Assembly (NCBI RefSeq): GCF_910592395.1
Contig: NC_088315.1
Coordinates: forward strand, 15,795,808-15,859,807
DNA length: 64,000 bases
Direction: 5' to 3'
DNA from: Lineus longissimus
Lineage: Eukaryota; Nemertea; Pilidiophora; Heteronemertea; Lineidae
This document shows, one piece after another, positions 1 to 8,136 of the stretch. Numbering within the stretch: the first letter of the stretch is position 1; each line of letters opens with the position of its first letter. Made by a program: the position numbers and the translations under genes. The notes under the pieces are model-generated. The model was not told the origin of the DNA, did no database searches, and saw only the letters and a list, made by a program, of their open reading frames with translations.

Positions 1-2
1 AC

Positions 3-1457
3 GACTGGCTGCTGCGTTGCCAATCCCGTCCCCGTCTTCTCAAGCAGACTCGGTTCTTGCTCAAGACGGCGACCCAGGCCGGGTGGATAACAAACTTAGA
101 AAAATCCGAGCTAGACCCGTCTCAGGATTTTGTCTTCGTGGGAGTACGTTTCCGTACCAGAGAGGGCCTCATGTCCCCACCTCAGGACCGGGTCACCAAG
201 ATCCGGTCTCTGATTCGGGCTTTCCGTCGTCGAGACAGCGCCACAGCCAGACAGTTCCTGTCCCTGCTGGGCCTGCTCAATTCGGCGGCGGACCAGGTTC
301 CTCTCGGTCGCCTGTATATGCGCCCCCTCCAGCTCCTCCTACTCTCGAGTTGGCGCCCCTTCTCGGACCCACTCGATCGAGCAGTAGCACTCCCTTCCAT
401 GCTACTGGAGGACGTTTGGAGGTTCTGGGGGACGGGGACGGAGCTCCTCCGCGGGGTGCAGCTCCGTCCGTTACCCCCCCAGATGTCCCTCTTCACGGAC
501 GCCTCCCTCTTCGGATGGGGGGCTCACCTGAACGAGGGCGACCTGACCACCAAGGGCACGTGGTCAGGGGAGGAGTCTCGCCTTTCGATCAATATTCTCG
601 AAATGCAGGCTGTCATCCTAGCCGTGAAGGCCTTTTCGTCCCGGTTACGGGGTCACAGGGTATCTCTGTTCTCCGACAACTCGACTGTCGTCGCCTATAT
701 TCGGAGACAAGGGGGAACGAGGTCCGACACTCTGTGTCGTCTGACATGGGACCTCCTACAATTTTGTCGTCGGCTGGACATCCAGCTCTTCCCCCGTCAC
801 ATCCCCGGCAAGAGGAACATCCTGGCGGATGCTCTCTCCAGAGCCGATCGCTTAGTCCAGACCGAGTGGACCCTCCATCAGGAGATTGTGTCCCGGCTGG
901 CCGGGATGTGGGATGCGCCGATTGTGGACCTTTTCGCCACTCGCCTCAACAAGAGATTCACCCTGTATTACTCCCCTCTCCCGGACGACGAGGCCTTGGG
1001 AGTAGACAGCCTGTCGGCCTCCTGGGACGGCCTCAATGCTTATGCATTCCCGCCAACCCCTCTGTTGCTGCCGGTTCTGAACAAAGTGGCCTCATCGCGC
1101 GTCAGGCTTTGCCTGATCGCCCCTTGTTGGCCGAACCAAGCTTGGTTCCCGGTGTTGCTGGAGCTCCTGACGGACCACCCCCGCAGATTGCCGGAGTGGG
1201 ACCGCCTGCTATATCACCCGATAGGCCGGGTCTACCATCAGGACCCTTCTTTCTACAGGCTTCACGCCTGGAGACTATCGGGCATTTCCTCCGAGAGAGA
1301 GGCTTTTCGGAGGACGTTATCCGAAAAGTCGCTCAGCCTCAGAGACAGTCTACCCTTACATCATACGACAGTAAGTGGCTCGTCTTTCGAGACTGGTGCG
1401 GAGAGCACGGAGTTTCTCCGATCGCTCCCACTCTTCCCAACTTCCTCGATTTCCTAA
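3..1457 (+). CDS. DIRS RT (C-terminus) - RNase H - methyltransferase-like polyprotein, partial
   Basis: The frame is already open at base 3 and begins inside RT just after the YLDD box (the DWLLRC segment). RT thumb/connection follows to about base 400. RNase H spans about 480-850 with all four acidic positions in recognisable context: SLFTDAS, ILEMQAV, LFSDNST and NILADALSR. From about 900 to 1250 comes the domain that in DIRS elements resembles phage-type N6-adenine methyltransferases (VDLFATR, LIAPCWPNQAWFP). That name rests on family knowledge; activity is not shown. The last 200 bases overlap the recombinase domain in the +2 frame. Confidence 0.88.
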   Translation, partial: DWLLRCQSRPRLLKQTRFLLKTATQAGWITNLEKSELDPSQDFVFVGVRFRTREGLMSPPQDRVTKIRSLIRAFRRRDSATARQFLSLLGLLNSAADQVPLGRLYMRPLQLLLLSSWRPFSDPLDRAVALPSMLLEDVWRFWGTGTELLRGVQLRPLPPQMSLFTDASLFGWGAHLNEGDLTTKGTWSGEESRLSINILEMQAVILAVKAFSSRLRGHRVSLFSDNSTVVAYIRRQGGTRSDTLCRLTWDLLQFCRRLDIQLFPRHIPGKRNILADALSRADRLVQTEWTLHQEIVSRLAGMWDAPIVDLFATRLNKRFTLYYSPLPDDEALGVDSLSASWDGLNAYAFPPTPLLLPVLNKVASSRVRLCLIAPCWPNQAWFPVLLELLTDHPRRLPEWDRLLYHPIGRVYHQDPSFYRLHAWRLSGISSEREAFRRTLSEKSLSLRDSLPLHHTTVSGSSFETGAESTEFLRSLPLFPTSSIS

Positions 1458-2332
1458 ACTTTTTGTTTACGGTTCGGAAGTTTTCGGTCCAGGGGGTTAA
1501 GGGCTATCGCTCTGCCATTGCCGTCACCCTTAGACTGACAGGCTCCTGGCAACCGGCTTGGGATGACGCCTTGTCATCGTTGCTTCGCAACATGTCTCTG
1601 GAGCGTCCCCGCTCCTTACATTGCGTCCCCAAGTGGGATCTCTCGGTGGTGTTACGGGCTCTTATGAGATTTCCATTCGAGCCCTTGCACCTAGCAGATA
1701 GGAAGCATCTTACCTTTAAGACCGTCTTCTTGGTGGCCTTAGCTACGGCCCAGAGACGGTCCGAGCTCCATGCCCTAGCTTTTGACAAGCTAGCCTTCAA
1801 TGAGAGGGGCGCGGTCCTAGAATTTGTCCCAGGCTTTATTGCGAAGAACCAGGCGCCTTCCACCTCCAGGCGCCCGGTTCTTATTCCATCCCTTTCCAGG
1901 GTGGTCTCTCGAGACCTCCCGGATAGAACTCTCTGCCCCGTCCGGGCCTTGAGGTTCTATGTCGATAAGACCAAAGACCCTGCCGTCCGTCTCGGCAGAA
2001 AGCGTCTTTTTCTGTCTTATCGCGAGGGATTCACACGGGAGATTGCGCCCGCCACGGTCGCCAGATGGTTGGTGGCCACCATCCGGCAGGCCTACTCCAT
2101 GACTCTTCAGTCTCCGGAGCTTCGCCGCCTGGGTTCCGTGACGGCCCACGAGATTCGTGCCATCTCGACTTCATGGGCCGAATATAGGGGAGTCGCCTTG
2201 AACGAGGTCTTGGAGGCGGCGACGTGGAGTTCTCACTCCACTTTCTCCCAACATTATATGCGCGATTGTTCCGTGATGACTGACGGTATGCTGTCTCTCG
2301 GTCCAATCGTCGCTGCTCAGCACGTAGTCTAG
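17..2332 (+). CDS. DIRS tyrosine recombinase, long overlapping open frame
   Basis: The recognisable recombinase starts near base 1240 and ends at a TAG at 2330-2332. It has an N-terminal helical core-binding part (about 1270-1560) and a catalytic part with the family residues: Arg in QRRSELH, His-x-x-Arg in AHEIRA, and the Tyr nucleophile in HYMRD. The enzyme inserts the circular cDNA by site-specific-type recombination. The same frame stays open upstream through the whole RNase H and methyltransferase-like region (17-1240), where the codons read a different protein. Where translation starts is unknown. No stop or frameshift is seen in the recombinase, so this frame may be functional. Confidence 0.8.
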   Translation: MPIPSPSSQADSVLAQDGDPGRVDNKLRKIRARPVSGFCLRGSTFPYQRGPHVPTSGPGHQDPVSDSGFPSSRQRHSQTVPVPAGPAQFGGGPGSSRSPVYAPPPAPPTLELAPLLGPTRSSSSTPFHATGGRLEVLGDGDGAPPRGAAPSVTPPDVPLHGRLPLRMGGSPERGRPDHQGHVVRGGVSPFDQYSRNAGCHPSREGLFVPVTGSQGISVLRQLDCRRLYSETRGNEVRHSVSSDMGPPTILSSAGHPALPPSHPRQEEHPGGCSLQSRSLSPDRVDPPSGDCVPAGRDVGCADCGPFRHSPQQEIHPVLLPSPGRRGLGSRQPVGLLGRPQCLCIPANPSVAAGSEQSGLIARQALPDRPLLAEPSLVPGVAGAPDGPPPQIAGVGPPAISPDRPGLPSGPFFLQASRLETIGHFLRERGFSEDVIRKVAQPQRQSTLTSYDSKWLVFRDWCGEHGVSPIAPTLPNFLDFLNFLFTVRKFSVQGVKGYRSAIAVTLRLTGSWQPAWDDALSSLLRNMSLERPRSLHCVPKWDLSVVLRALMRFPFEPLHLADRKHLTFKTVFLVALATAQRRSELHALAFDKLAFNERGAVLEFVPGFIAKNQAPSTSRRPVLIPSLSRVVSRDLPDRTLCPVRALRFYVDKTKDPAVRLGRKRLFLSYREGFTREIAPATVARWLVATIRQAYSMTLQSPELRRLGSVTAHEIRAISTSWAEYRGVALNEVLEAATWSSHSTFSQHYMRDCSVMTDGMLSLGPIVAAQHVV

Positions 2333-2791
2333 GTTCTCCCTGCCTAGCCTACCCGCCGGACTCCTCACTCCGGATTCTCCGTCCTTCCCTCTAAAGATGG
2401 GGGGGAGGTGCGGACATTCATGCCGGGACGTGGTTCCCCTGTGCATGTGCCCCGTCCGGATGTCTTAGGTTGAGCCGCCTAGACTTTGTGGGTTGTCCCC
2501 GCACGCAGAGGGTGGTTACCCTCTTAAGTCCACACATTCTTTTGGCGAGGTGTGTGCTGAGCAAGTACCATGCGATGTGCTACCTTACTCTAGGGGGTAG
2601 TTGATAACCTTAAGGCCTTTCCATTATTCTTTTATATGGTGGCCTGACCGTTGAGCCATGAGCATCCCCATTTCTCTTTGGTCTGGTTATCCCGGTCTCA
2701 CCCGTTGGGTTCTGCTATGCGGCTTGGAGACAGTTCACGTCGCTACATGGTAAGTCACGTTTACCCACCTTCCTTAGGTTGTTGGTATTCG
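2333..2791 (+). other. DIRS element 1 3' non-coding region
   Basis: This stretch lies between the recombinase stop and the internal complementary region. No gene is seen. The segment ATTCGATGCAAAAGT at its right edge is shared with the equivalent place of the second DIRS element. Confidence 0.6.
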
Positions 2792-2887
2792 ATGCAAAAG
2801 TCTGACCTGGGTAGAGTATGAACGACATAAAATTCCCATTTCCTGTGGAAATGTGATTTTATTAGTTCATACCTACCCAGGTCAGAC
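2792..2887 (+). repeat. DIRS element 1 internal complementary region
   Basis: The second half is the reverse complement of the element's right end (3080-3143). The first half should be the reverse complement of the left end, which is off the window. Read on the minus strand it joins right end to left end (GGGAAT then TTTATGTCG), so it is a stored copy of the circle junction, a hallmark of DIRS-1 replication. Confidence 0.8.
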
Positions 2888-3079
2888 TGCCCACCCGTCC
2901 GTCCCCACAGCAACGGGACTTACTTGAGTTGCTTGAGTAAAAAGTACTGGCAATATGGCGGCTTGCACGGTTGATGGGCTGTACAGGGGCGCCGCCTGGA
3001 CGTAGCCTTGTGAACTGGCTGGTTATTTTCTAATGTAATTAGTTAAATAATTCCTCGGGTAGATCCGATATGAGTACAT

Positions 3080-3143
3080 ATGCAAAAGTCTGACCTGGGT
3101 AGGTATGAACTAATAAAATCACATTTCCACAGGAAATGGGAAT
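3080..3143 (+). repeat. DIRS element 1 right terminal repeat
   Basis: It begins TGCAAAAGTCTGACC and ends GGAAATGGGAAT. The end contains a small hairpin (CATTTCC, CA, GGAAATG). It matches the internal complementary region in reverse orientation. Confidence 0.8.
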
Positions 3144-3163
3144 ACTAGTCACTCCCTGTTACG

Positions 3164-3969
3164 CTCCAACTCTATGATAGTGCCAACTCTGATGGACATG
3201 ATTCCAACTTTAATATGCCAACTCCAATGGAGATAGATAAGTACTCAGCCGCAAGATGTCTCTACCCGGTGAACGGTTTGTTCCAACTCGAAGATGCCAA
3301 CTTTGAAAGCGGAACTTTGTATACAGTTTCGATACACGTGCGAGTCAAGATATTGCGATCATTCCTTATACTTTCTTCGGTTATCTTTTGTCATTGTGAA
3401 TTGGGGTTGGCCGGTTCCGATACGGTATGTACATGCATTGGTTCACTGATTAATCTTGTGCGTCTGTTCTAAGAAGTTCGTTGACTTAGTTATACAAAAT
3501 GAGTTGCTGATGATACCCTCAATGGCCACATTGATATGCTTGGGTCAGTGAACATGAAAATCAACGTGAAAATCATACAGCCGACGCAGAGGCATGTCAA
3601 ATGCCTGTGCGGTCATTTTACAACCCGCATTCATTAAACACCAAAATACCAATGGCTACAATCCAATTGTTGCTCTTTTTGTGCCCAATATCTTCAGGAT
3701 GTTCAGGAAGTCAGCTGAATGGACCATGGTAGATCTTTGCGTCCTTGCGGATAAGAAGACGAACGATCATCCTGCCTTACTTAGGCGTTTTTAAATCATT
3801 CAGACTGATTGCAAACTCTCGTATAGTTGGCATATTAGAGTTGGAACAAACCGTTCACCGGGTAGAGACATCTTGCGGCTGAGTACTTATCTATCTCCAT
3901 TGGAGTTGGCATATTAAAGTTGGAATCATGTCCATCAGAGTTGGCACTATTATAGAGTTGGAGCGTAAC
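3164..3969 (+). mobile_element. Non-autonomous inverted-repeat transposon with long arms
   Basis: Bases 3164-3295 and about 3838-3969 are near-perfect reverse complements (about 130 bp arms), starting GTTACGCTCCAACTC. The arms contain many CCAACT motifs at irregular short spacing. Possible target duplications are ACTCCCT on the left and ACTCCCC on the right. The interior (3296-3837) has no convincing gene; open frames there are short and unlike known proteins. Superfamily not assigned. Confidence 0.75.
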
Positions 3970-3987
3970 ACTCCCCACCACCAACAG

Positions 3988-4138
3988 TGATACTGGAGGC
4001 CGACCTGCCCCCTTTCCCCAATCCCAGCCCCTATGACACAACAGAACCATCCAATCTCAAGGATGCATTCCAGACAAAGCACAAAGTTGTTCGGCCCTAC
4101 ATCTGTGATGTGGCCTTCAACCTGCACAGGACATGGCA
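3988..4138 (+). CDS. Candidate upstream exon of the RNF213-like gene
   Basis: The stretch after ACCACCAACAG reads through without a stop (LEADLPPFPNPSPY, then FQTKHKVVRPYICDVAF, FNLHRTWQ) and is not repeated elsewhere in the window. Ending at 4138 with two bases of a codon would fit the phase of the exon at 12084. However, the donor would be GTCACT, which is poor, and the acceptor lies only 18 bases from the transposon at 3164-3969. I do not recognise the peptide as a known RNF213 segment. It could also be part of another gene or a chance frame. Confidence 0.35.
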
Positions 4139-4192
4139 GTCACTTACTTTTATGTTGTTGTTGTTGTTGGGACTCTGAATGACTCATAAAAT

Positions 4193-4370
4193 GAAATGGT
4201 CCAGGGACCATGTGCTCACCTCGGGTAATGTAATGCATGTCATTTGCAGTGGATATGGTGAGAACAGTTTCTGGCTAGTTTCACCAGTTTTGATTCCATT
4301 GAATAATATACTTCTTCTTGGCTCAATGGCAGAAAAGAAAATAACCGGTACCATCTAACTATAGCATTTT
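4193..4370 (+). repeat. Interspersed repeat copy A, left piece
   Basis: It is closely similar to 42424-42604 (GGTCCAGGGACCAT, GCTCACC, GGATATGG, CCATTGAATAATAT). The repeat continues at 10931 on the far side of the DIRS element, so it was split by that insertion. Non-coding, class unknown. Confidence 0.85.
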
Positions 4371-4383
4371 GTGTCATTCAAAC

Positions 4384-4552
4384 TTACCTATGGAACACTT
4401 TTGCATGTTACTCCATTTGGGCTCAAACACAAGAGTATCCCTTTAATTTTCTAAAGGGAGAACTGAGTTAACAGCTCGGCAGCCAGGCGGCGCCCTGACC
4501 GATCCCGCGAGATCGCGCCGATGTCATGCCGCCATATTCAGTCTTTACTCTT
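4384..4552 (+). repeat. DIRS element 2 left inverted terminal repeat
   Basis: It pairs with 10716-10886 in reverse complement, including TATGGAACACTTTTG, the run AGTATCCCTTTAATT and the GC-rich CGATCCCGCGAGATCGCGCC. The outermost bases 4371-4383 (GTGTCATTCAAAC) are not mirrored at the right end but are mirrored in the internal complementary region. Confidence 0.85.
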
Positions 4553-4829
4553 GTGCTTCTACGAAGCACATCGTTTTTTCAAAGCTGCCGTGAATTCGAT
4601 TTAAAACCAAGTTCAACCAGCCAAGTCTAGACGATTTTTGGGTTCATTCACCTACGGAGTAGACCGCCAAACTAATCTTGGCATTAGTATTGTCCAGTCT
4701 ATTTAATTATAGACATTTTCTTAGCTAGCTTAGTCGACCCGGCTCCATTATTTTGATCTTGGTAGGGTAGAGTTAAGTAGGCTATTCTCCGCTCTATTGT
4801 AATGAACAAGACTCAGATCCATTGCAATA
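4553..4829 (+). promoter_or_regulatory. DIRS element 2 leader region
   Basis: This 277-bp stretch lies between the left terminal repeat and the first open frame. By position it should hold the start of transcription. No clear promoter motif is seen. Confidence 0.3.
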
Positions 4830-7136
4830 GTGTTTAATTCAAGTAGGCATGTTTTCCTTTCCATTAATTATTGCGTCCTTTCTGGCCTACTTGGGGTTTC
4901 CAGTGTTTTTATTGTCATTGGTACCATTTTTTATATGGCGTACCCCTCCGACGGCATCCTTTGTCTCACCACAAAGGAATGCGTCTGGTGGCGGGAAACG
5001 GCCGCGAAGAGGCCTAAACCCTCTTCCGGTTCCGTTTCCGGGCATATAACCCGGAGGTCTAGCAAACCTCCCGCCACCACCCCTTCCTTCAGCCGAATTC
5101 CGGTTCCGGCCGCGGCTGCGAAGGATGCGGGATCTGACATTATAAATGTCTGTGGTCCCAAGGGAGACTTACATCCAATAAGTCTCCAAGGGTTTAATAT
5201 ACCCCGGACCTCAGGGAACCTTCCGGTTCCTCTGTCGTCCGCTCCCCCGAGTACAAACCCTTTGTACCCGCGGGAGCACCCTGCTTCCGGTCCGCCGATT
5301 GCAGTTCCGGTTACTGACGCGGGTTCCCGTTTTTCAGTAACCGAAGACTCTACTGGGGGTTTTTCTCAGTCTTTACTGCAAAATAACCCCAGTCCTCACG
5401 GACACAGTAGAGTAGGGCCGGACTTTATAACGCCACCTCCGAAACGCCATGCGTCTTCGGTAACAGCGTTTCCGCCCTCCGTACCTCCTTCTAAAAGGGC
5501 ATCCGGTAGCTCCATACCGGCGAAGGAGTTACGGGCATTTCCGGTTTCGGACTTCGTCCTACCGGAAATGCAGGCACCATCCTACGTTGGCCAACCTCTT
5601 GGGTGGAACCAACCGGAAGTGCCACCCCCTCCTCGTAGCAGAGGCGTTGTTCCCATGGAACGAGCTACGCAGAGAGGACATCTGAACTCTGGTTCAGAAT
5701 ATGGGCATCTTCCGCTTCCGGAAGACCCATTCGCCCATACATACGGCTTCCAGGGTTCGCTTATGCGCTCACCCTCGCCTCAACCGCCCGTCGTTGAGAG
5801 AAGCCGCACGTCGGGTCCGGAACCCGAGTCGGGACAGCAACTGTCCCAGCTCATCCAGATGGTAGCAGGTCTTACTGATAGACTCAGCCATCTGGAGCAG
5901 GGTTCCGGTTCCTCTGGTGCGCCTGGTCCCATCGGATACCCACCATCCGACTCCTCTATTTTAGAGGAATTTTCTGAGAACGAGAGTTCTCAGCCAGGCT
6001 ACCGCTCCCCCAATCAGGAGGAGCTGTCACCAGAGGAGGCCAGTATCTTGTCGGATATGAGGACACTCAGATCCTTGATCAGAGCGTACCTCCCGCAGGA
6101 TCTGTGCCCTACCCCGCCGGAACTGCCAGCCTTGTCAACACCGACCTTTTCACTCTGGGGACAGGAAGTGGATCCCAATCCACAGGTTTCTCAAGGCTCC
6201 ACTCGGGCACTTGAATTCCTTCCTCCCTCCCCGTCGGTGGTAGCAGTCTCTGAACTTTTGGAGCGTACAATCAGAGACTCACAAGGCGCCCACCAACGTA
6301 CTTCCATCCCTGTCCTTCCGGCAGTCGGACCGGAAGCTTGGTGTAAACCGGGGAAGTTGTTCACGGCACAACTTCCTCCCGTTAGGCAGTACCGCGCTGA
6401 CTATTATCGAGTCAGCTCGGCCGGCTGTCCAGCTGCAGCATCGACTTCCATATTAAAGGACGATGTACAGCTGGACCAACTCGTGCCTAGGGTGACCTCC
6501 TCCTCGGCTTACCGAGACCTTAGAGCACAAGAGGGTCTGGCCAAAAACACGTTAGCGGTGCTCTCCTACGCAGAGCACACTAACCTGGCCCTAGCCAGAT
6601 CCCTAAAAGATAATGAGTCACTATCTGATGACACAAAATCGCTTGTGACATCCTTGTCACATTCGATTAGGCACGCTATTGCTCTGTCCGCCAAGACCGC
6701 AGCAAATAGCGTCCTACTCCGTAGAGACGCCGCACTGGGCTCTCTCAATGTCATCAGATCCCTCCAGCTGGAAGGGGCCTTAAGAACCGCTCCTATGGAC
6801 GGTTCTTTCCTGTTCGCAGATTCTGTACAAGAGGCGGCTCAAGCACAGAAAGATTGGGACAAATTATATGCCCCCACTGCGACACAGAGGGCCACGACCT
6901 CTCTACCTAACGCTAGAAAGATAGAGAGGCCCCAGCAGGCATCGGGTTCAATCCCGTACGCCAGGCAGGTCCTGCCTAGGCCTACCCCGCCTAGTCAGCC
7001 TGCTCCTGCTGGATCCTTCCGACGGGAAGCGGAGGGTCGCCGGACTGGAAAGAGGAAAAATACTTCCTCTAACCAGGGTGGATCCGGTCCGACTAAGCAC
7101 TCCTTTCGCCCAAGGGGTGCTGGCCGGAAGAGGTGA
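4830..7136 (+). CDS. DIRS ORF1, gag-like protein
   Basis: This is a 768-codon frame upstream of RT, in the place of the DIRS-1 gag-like ORF1. The first in-frame start is at 4830. A start at 4934 (MAYPSDGI) removes an odd hydrophobic lead and may be the real one. The protein is rich in Pro, Ser and basic residues. It has a helical middle with repeated Leu (about 330-400) and a better folded-looking part at about 520-700. It ends in a basic tail (GRRTGKRKN, PRGAGRKR) fit for binding nucleic acid. No zinc knuckle is seen. The function is inferred from position. Confidence 0.75.
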   Translation: MFNSSRHVFLSINYCVLSGLLGVSSVFIVIGTIFYMAYPSDGILCLTTKECVWWRETAAKRPKPSSGSVSGHITRRSSKPPATTPSFSRIPVPAAAAKDAGSDIINVCGPKGDLHPISLQGFNIPRTSGNLPVPLSSAPPSTNPLYPREHPASGPPIAVPVTDAGSRFSVTEDSTGGFSQSLLQNNPSPHGHSRVGPDFITPPPKRHASSVTAFPPSVPPSKRASGSSIPAKELRAFPVSDFVLPEMQAPSYVGQPLGWNQPEVPPPPRSRGVVPMERATQRGHLNSGSEYGHLPLPEDPFAHTYGFQGSLMRSPSPQPPVVERSRTSGPEPESGQQLSQLIQMVAGLTDRLSHLEQGSGSSGAPGPIGYPPSDSSILEEFSENESSQPGYRSPNQEELSPEEASILSDMRTLRSLIRAYLPQDLCPTPPELPALSTPTFSLWGQEVDPNPQVSQGSTRALEFLPPSPSVVAVSELLERTIRDSQGAHQRTSIPVLPAVGPEAWCKPGKLFTAQLPPVRQYRADYYRVSSAGCPAAASTSILKDDVQLDQLVPRVTSSSAYRDLRAQEGLAKNTLAVLSYAEHTNLALARSLKDNESLSDDTKSLVTSLSHSIRHAIALSAKTAANSVLLRRDAALGSLNVIRSLQLEGALRTAPMDGSFLFADSVQEAAQAQKDWDKLYAPTATQRATTSLPNARKIERPQQASGSIPYARQVLPRPTPPSQPAPAGSFRREAEGRRTGKRKNTSSNQGGSGPTKHSFRPRGAGRKR

Positions 7137-7217
7137 CTCCCCCCTCCTTTCTCCTCCCGGACGCAAAAAGGAGCCGACTCCGGTAGTCGGGGGCCGTCTG
7201 CAAAAATTTGCAGACAT

Positions 7218-8136
7218 TTGGGACGATTGGTGCCCAAAGGGGTCCCCAGTCCCAAACATGTTGAGGTACGGAGTGAAACTAGATTTCAACCGTACCCCCC
7301 CCCGACTACCATATATCCAACCCCAGTTCAGCCATCGAAGGACCCAGTCAAGGCCTCTGCCCTCCAAGCAGAGGTCGCGACATTACTGGAGAAGCAAGCT
7401 ATCCAGGTCCTTCAAGATCCATGCTCCCCCGGCTTTTACAGCCACGTTTTCTTGGTTCCCAAGAAAGCAGGGACATGGAGGCTGATCATAGACCTTTCCA
7501 GGTTAAGCACCTTCTTGAATGTTCCTCATTTTAAGATGGAAACCACCAGGTCTATAGCAACGGCGATACAGCCCAACGATTGTATCGATGGATTTAACGG
7601 ATGCGTACTTACATGTACCGATCCATCCAGACTATCAACACTTCCTTCGATTCCATTACGAAGGAAAGACGTATCAATTCAGGGCCCTGCCGTTCGGTCT
7701 GGCATCGGCACCCCTAATTTTTACAATTTTCACAGCCTTCGTCGCTCCCTTTCACGTGATGGGGTTCAAGCTCCATCACTACCTAGACGATTGGCTACTC
7801 CGTTGCAAATCGCGGGAACTACTACTGCAACAACTTCAGGTTCTAAAGCAAAAAGTAGTTTCCGCAGGTTGGATTATCAACGAAACAAAGTCAGAATTCA
7901 TACCATCCCAAGACTTCGTTTACGTTGGAGTTCGGTTCCTTACGGCCATAGGGAAAATGCTGCCCCCCCCCCCCCCCCTAGACAGGATAAAGAAAATTCT
8001 TCATCTCGTCGCAGAATTCAGAGGAAGGACTCAAGCTCCCGCAAGGCGATGCTTGAGCCTTTTGGGACTTCTGAATTCGGCAGCAGACCAAATCCCCCTT
8101 GACGTCTATATATGCGTCCCATCCAGATGTTTCTAA
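7218..8136 (+). pseudogene. DIRS element 2 reverse transcriptase, broken by frameshifts
   Basis: The RT begins in one frame (PKKAGTWRLIIDLSRLS) and continues near base 7585 in another frame with the catalytic Asp of LTDAYLHVP and the YLDDWLL box. A long C run near 7967-7979 encodes a Pro stretch. Near 8100 the frame breaks again before RNase H. At least two small indels separate parts that are one protein in relatives, so this RT cannot be made as is. Confidence 0.85.

Larger units (their letters stand above)
1..3143 (+). mobile_element. DIRS-1-like tyrosine-recombinase retrotransposon, 3' part (element 1)
   Basis: The element enters from the left edge inside reverse transcriptase and ends near 3143. 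In order it shows the RT C-terminus, RNase H, a methyltransferase-like domain, an overlapping tyrosine recombinase, an internal complementary region at 2792-2887 and the right terminal repeat at 3080-3143. This order, with no LTRs and no DDE integrase, is the DIRS-1 plan. The right end adjoins ACTAGTCAC. The left end and gag lie outside the window. Proteins are clearly diverged from the second DIRS element at 4371-10930, so the two are different families. Confidence 0.9.
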
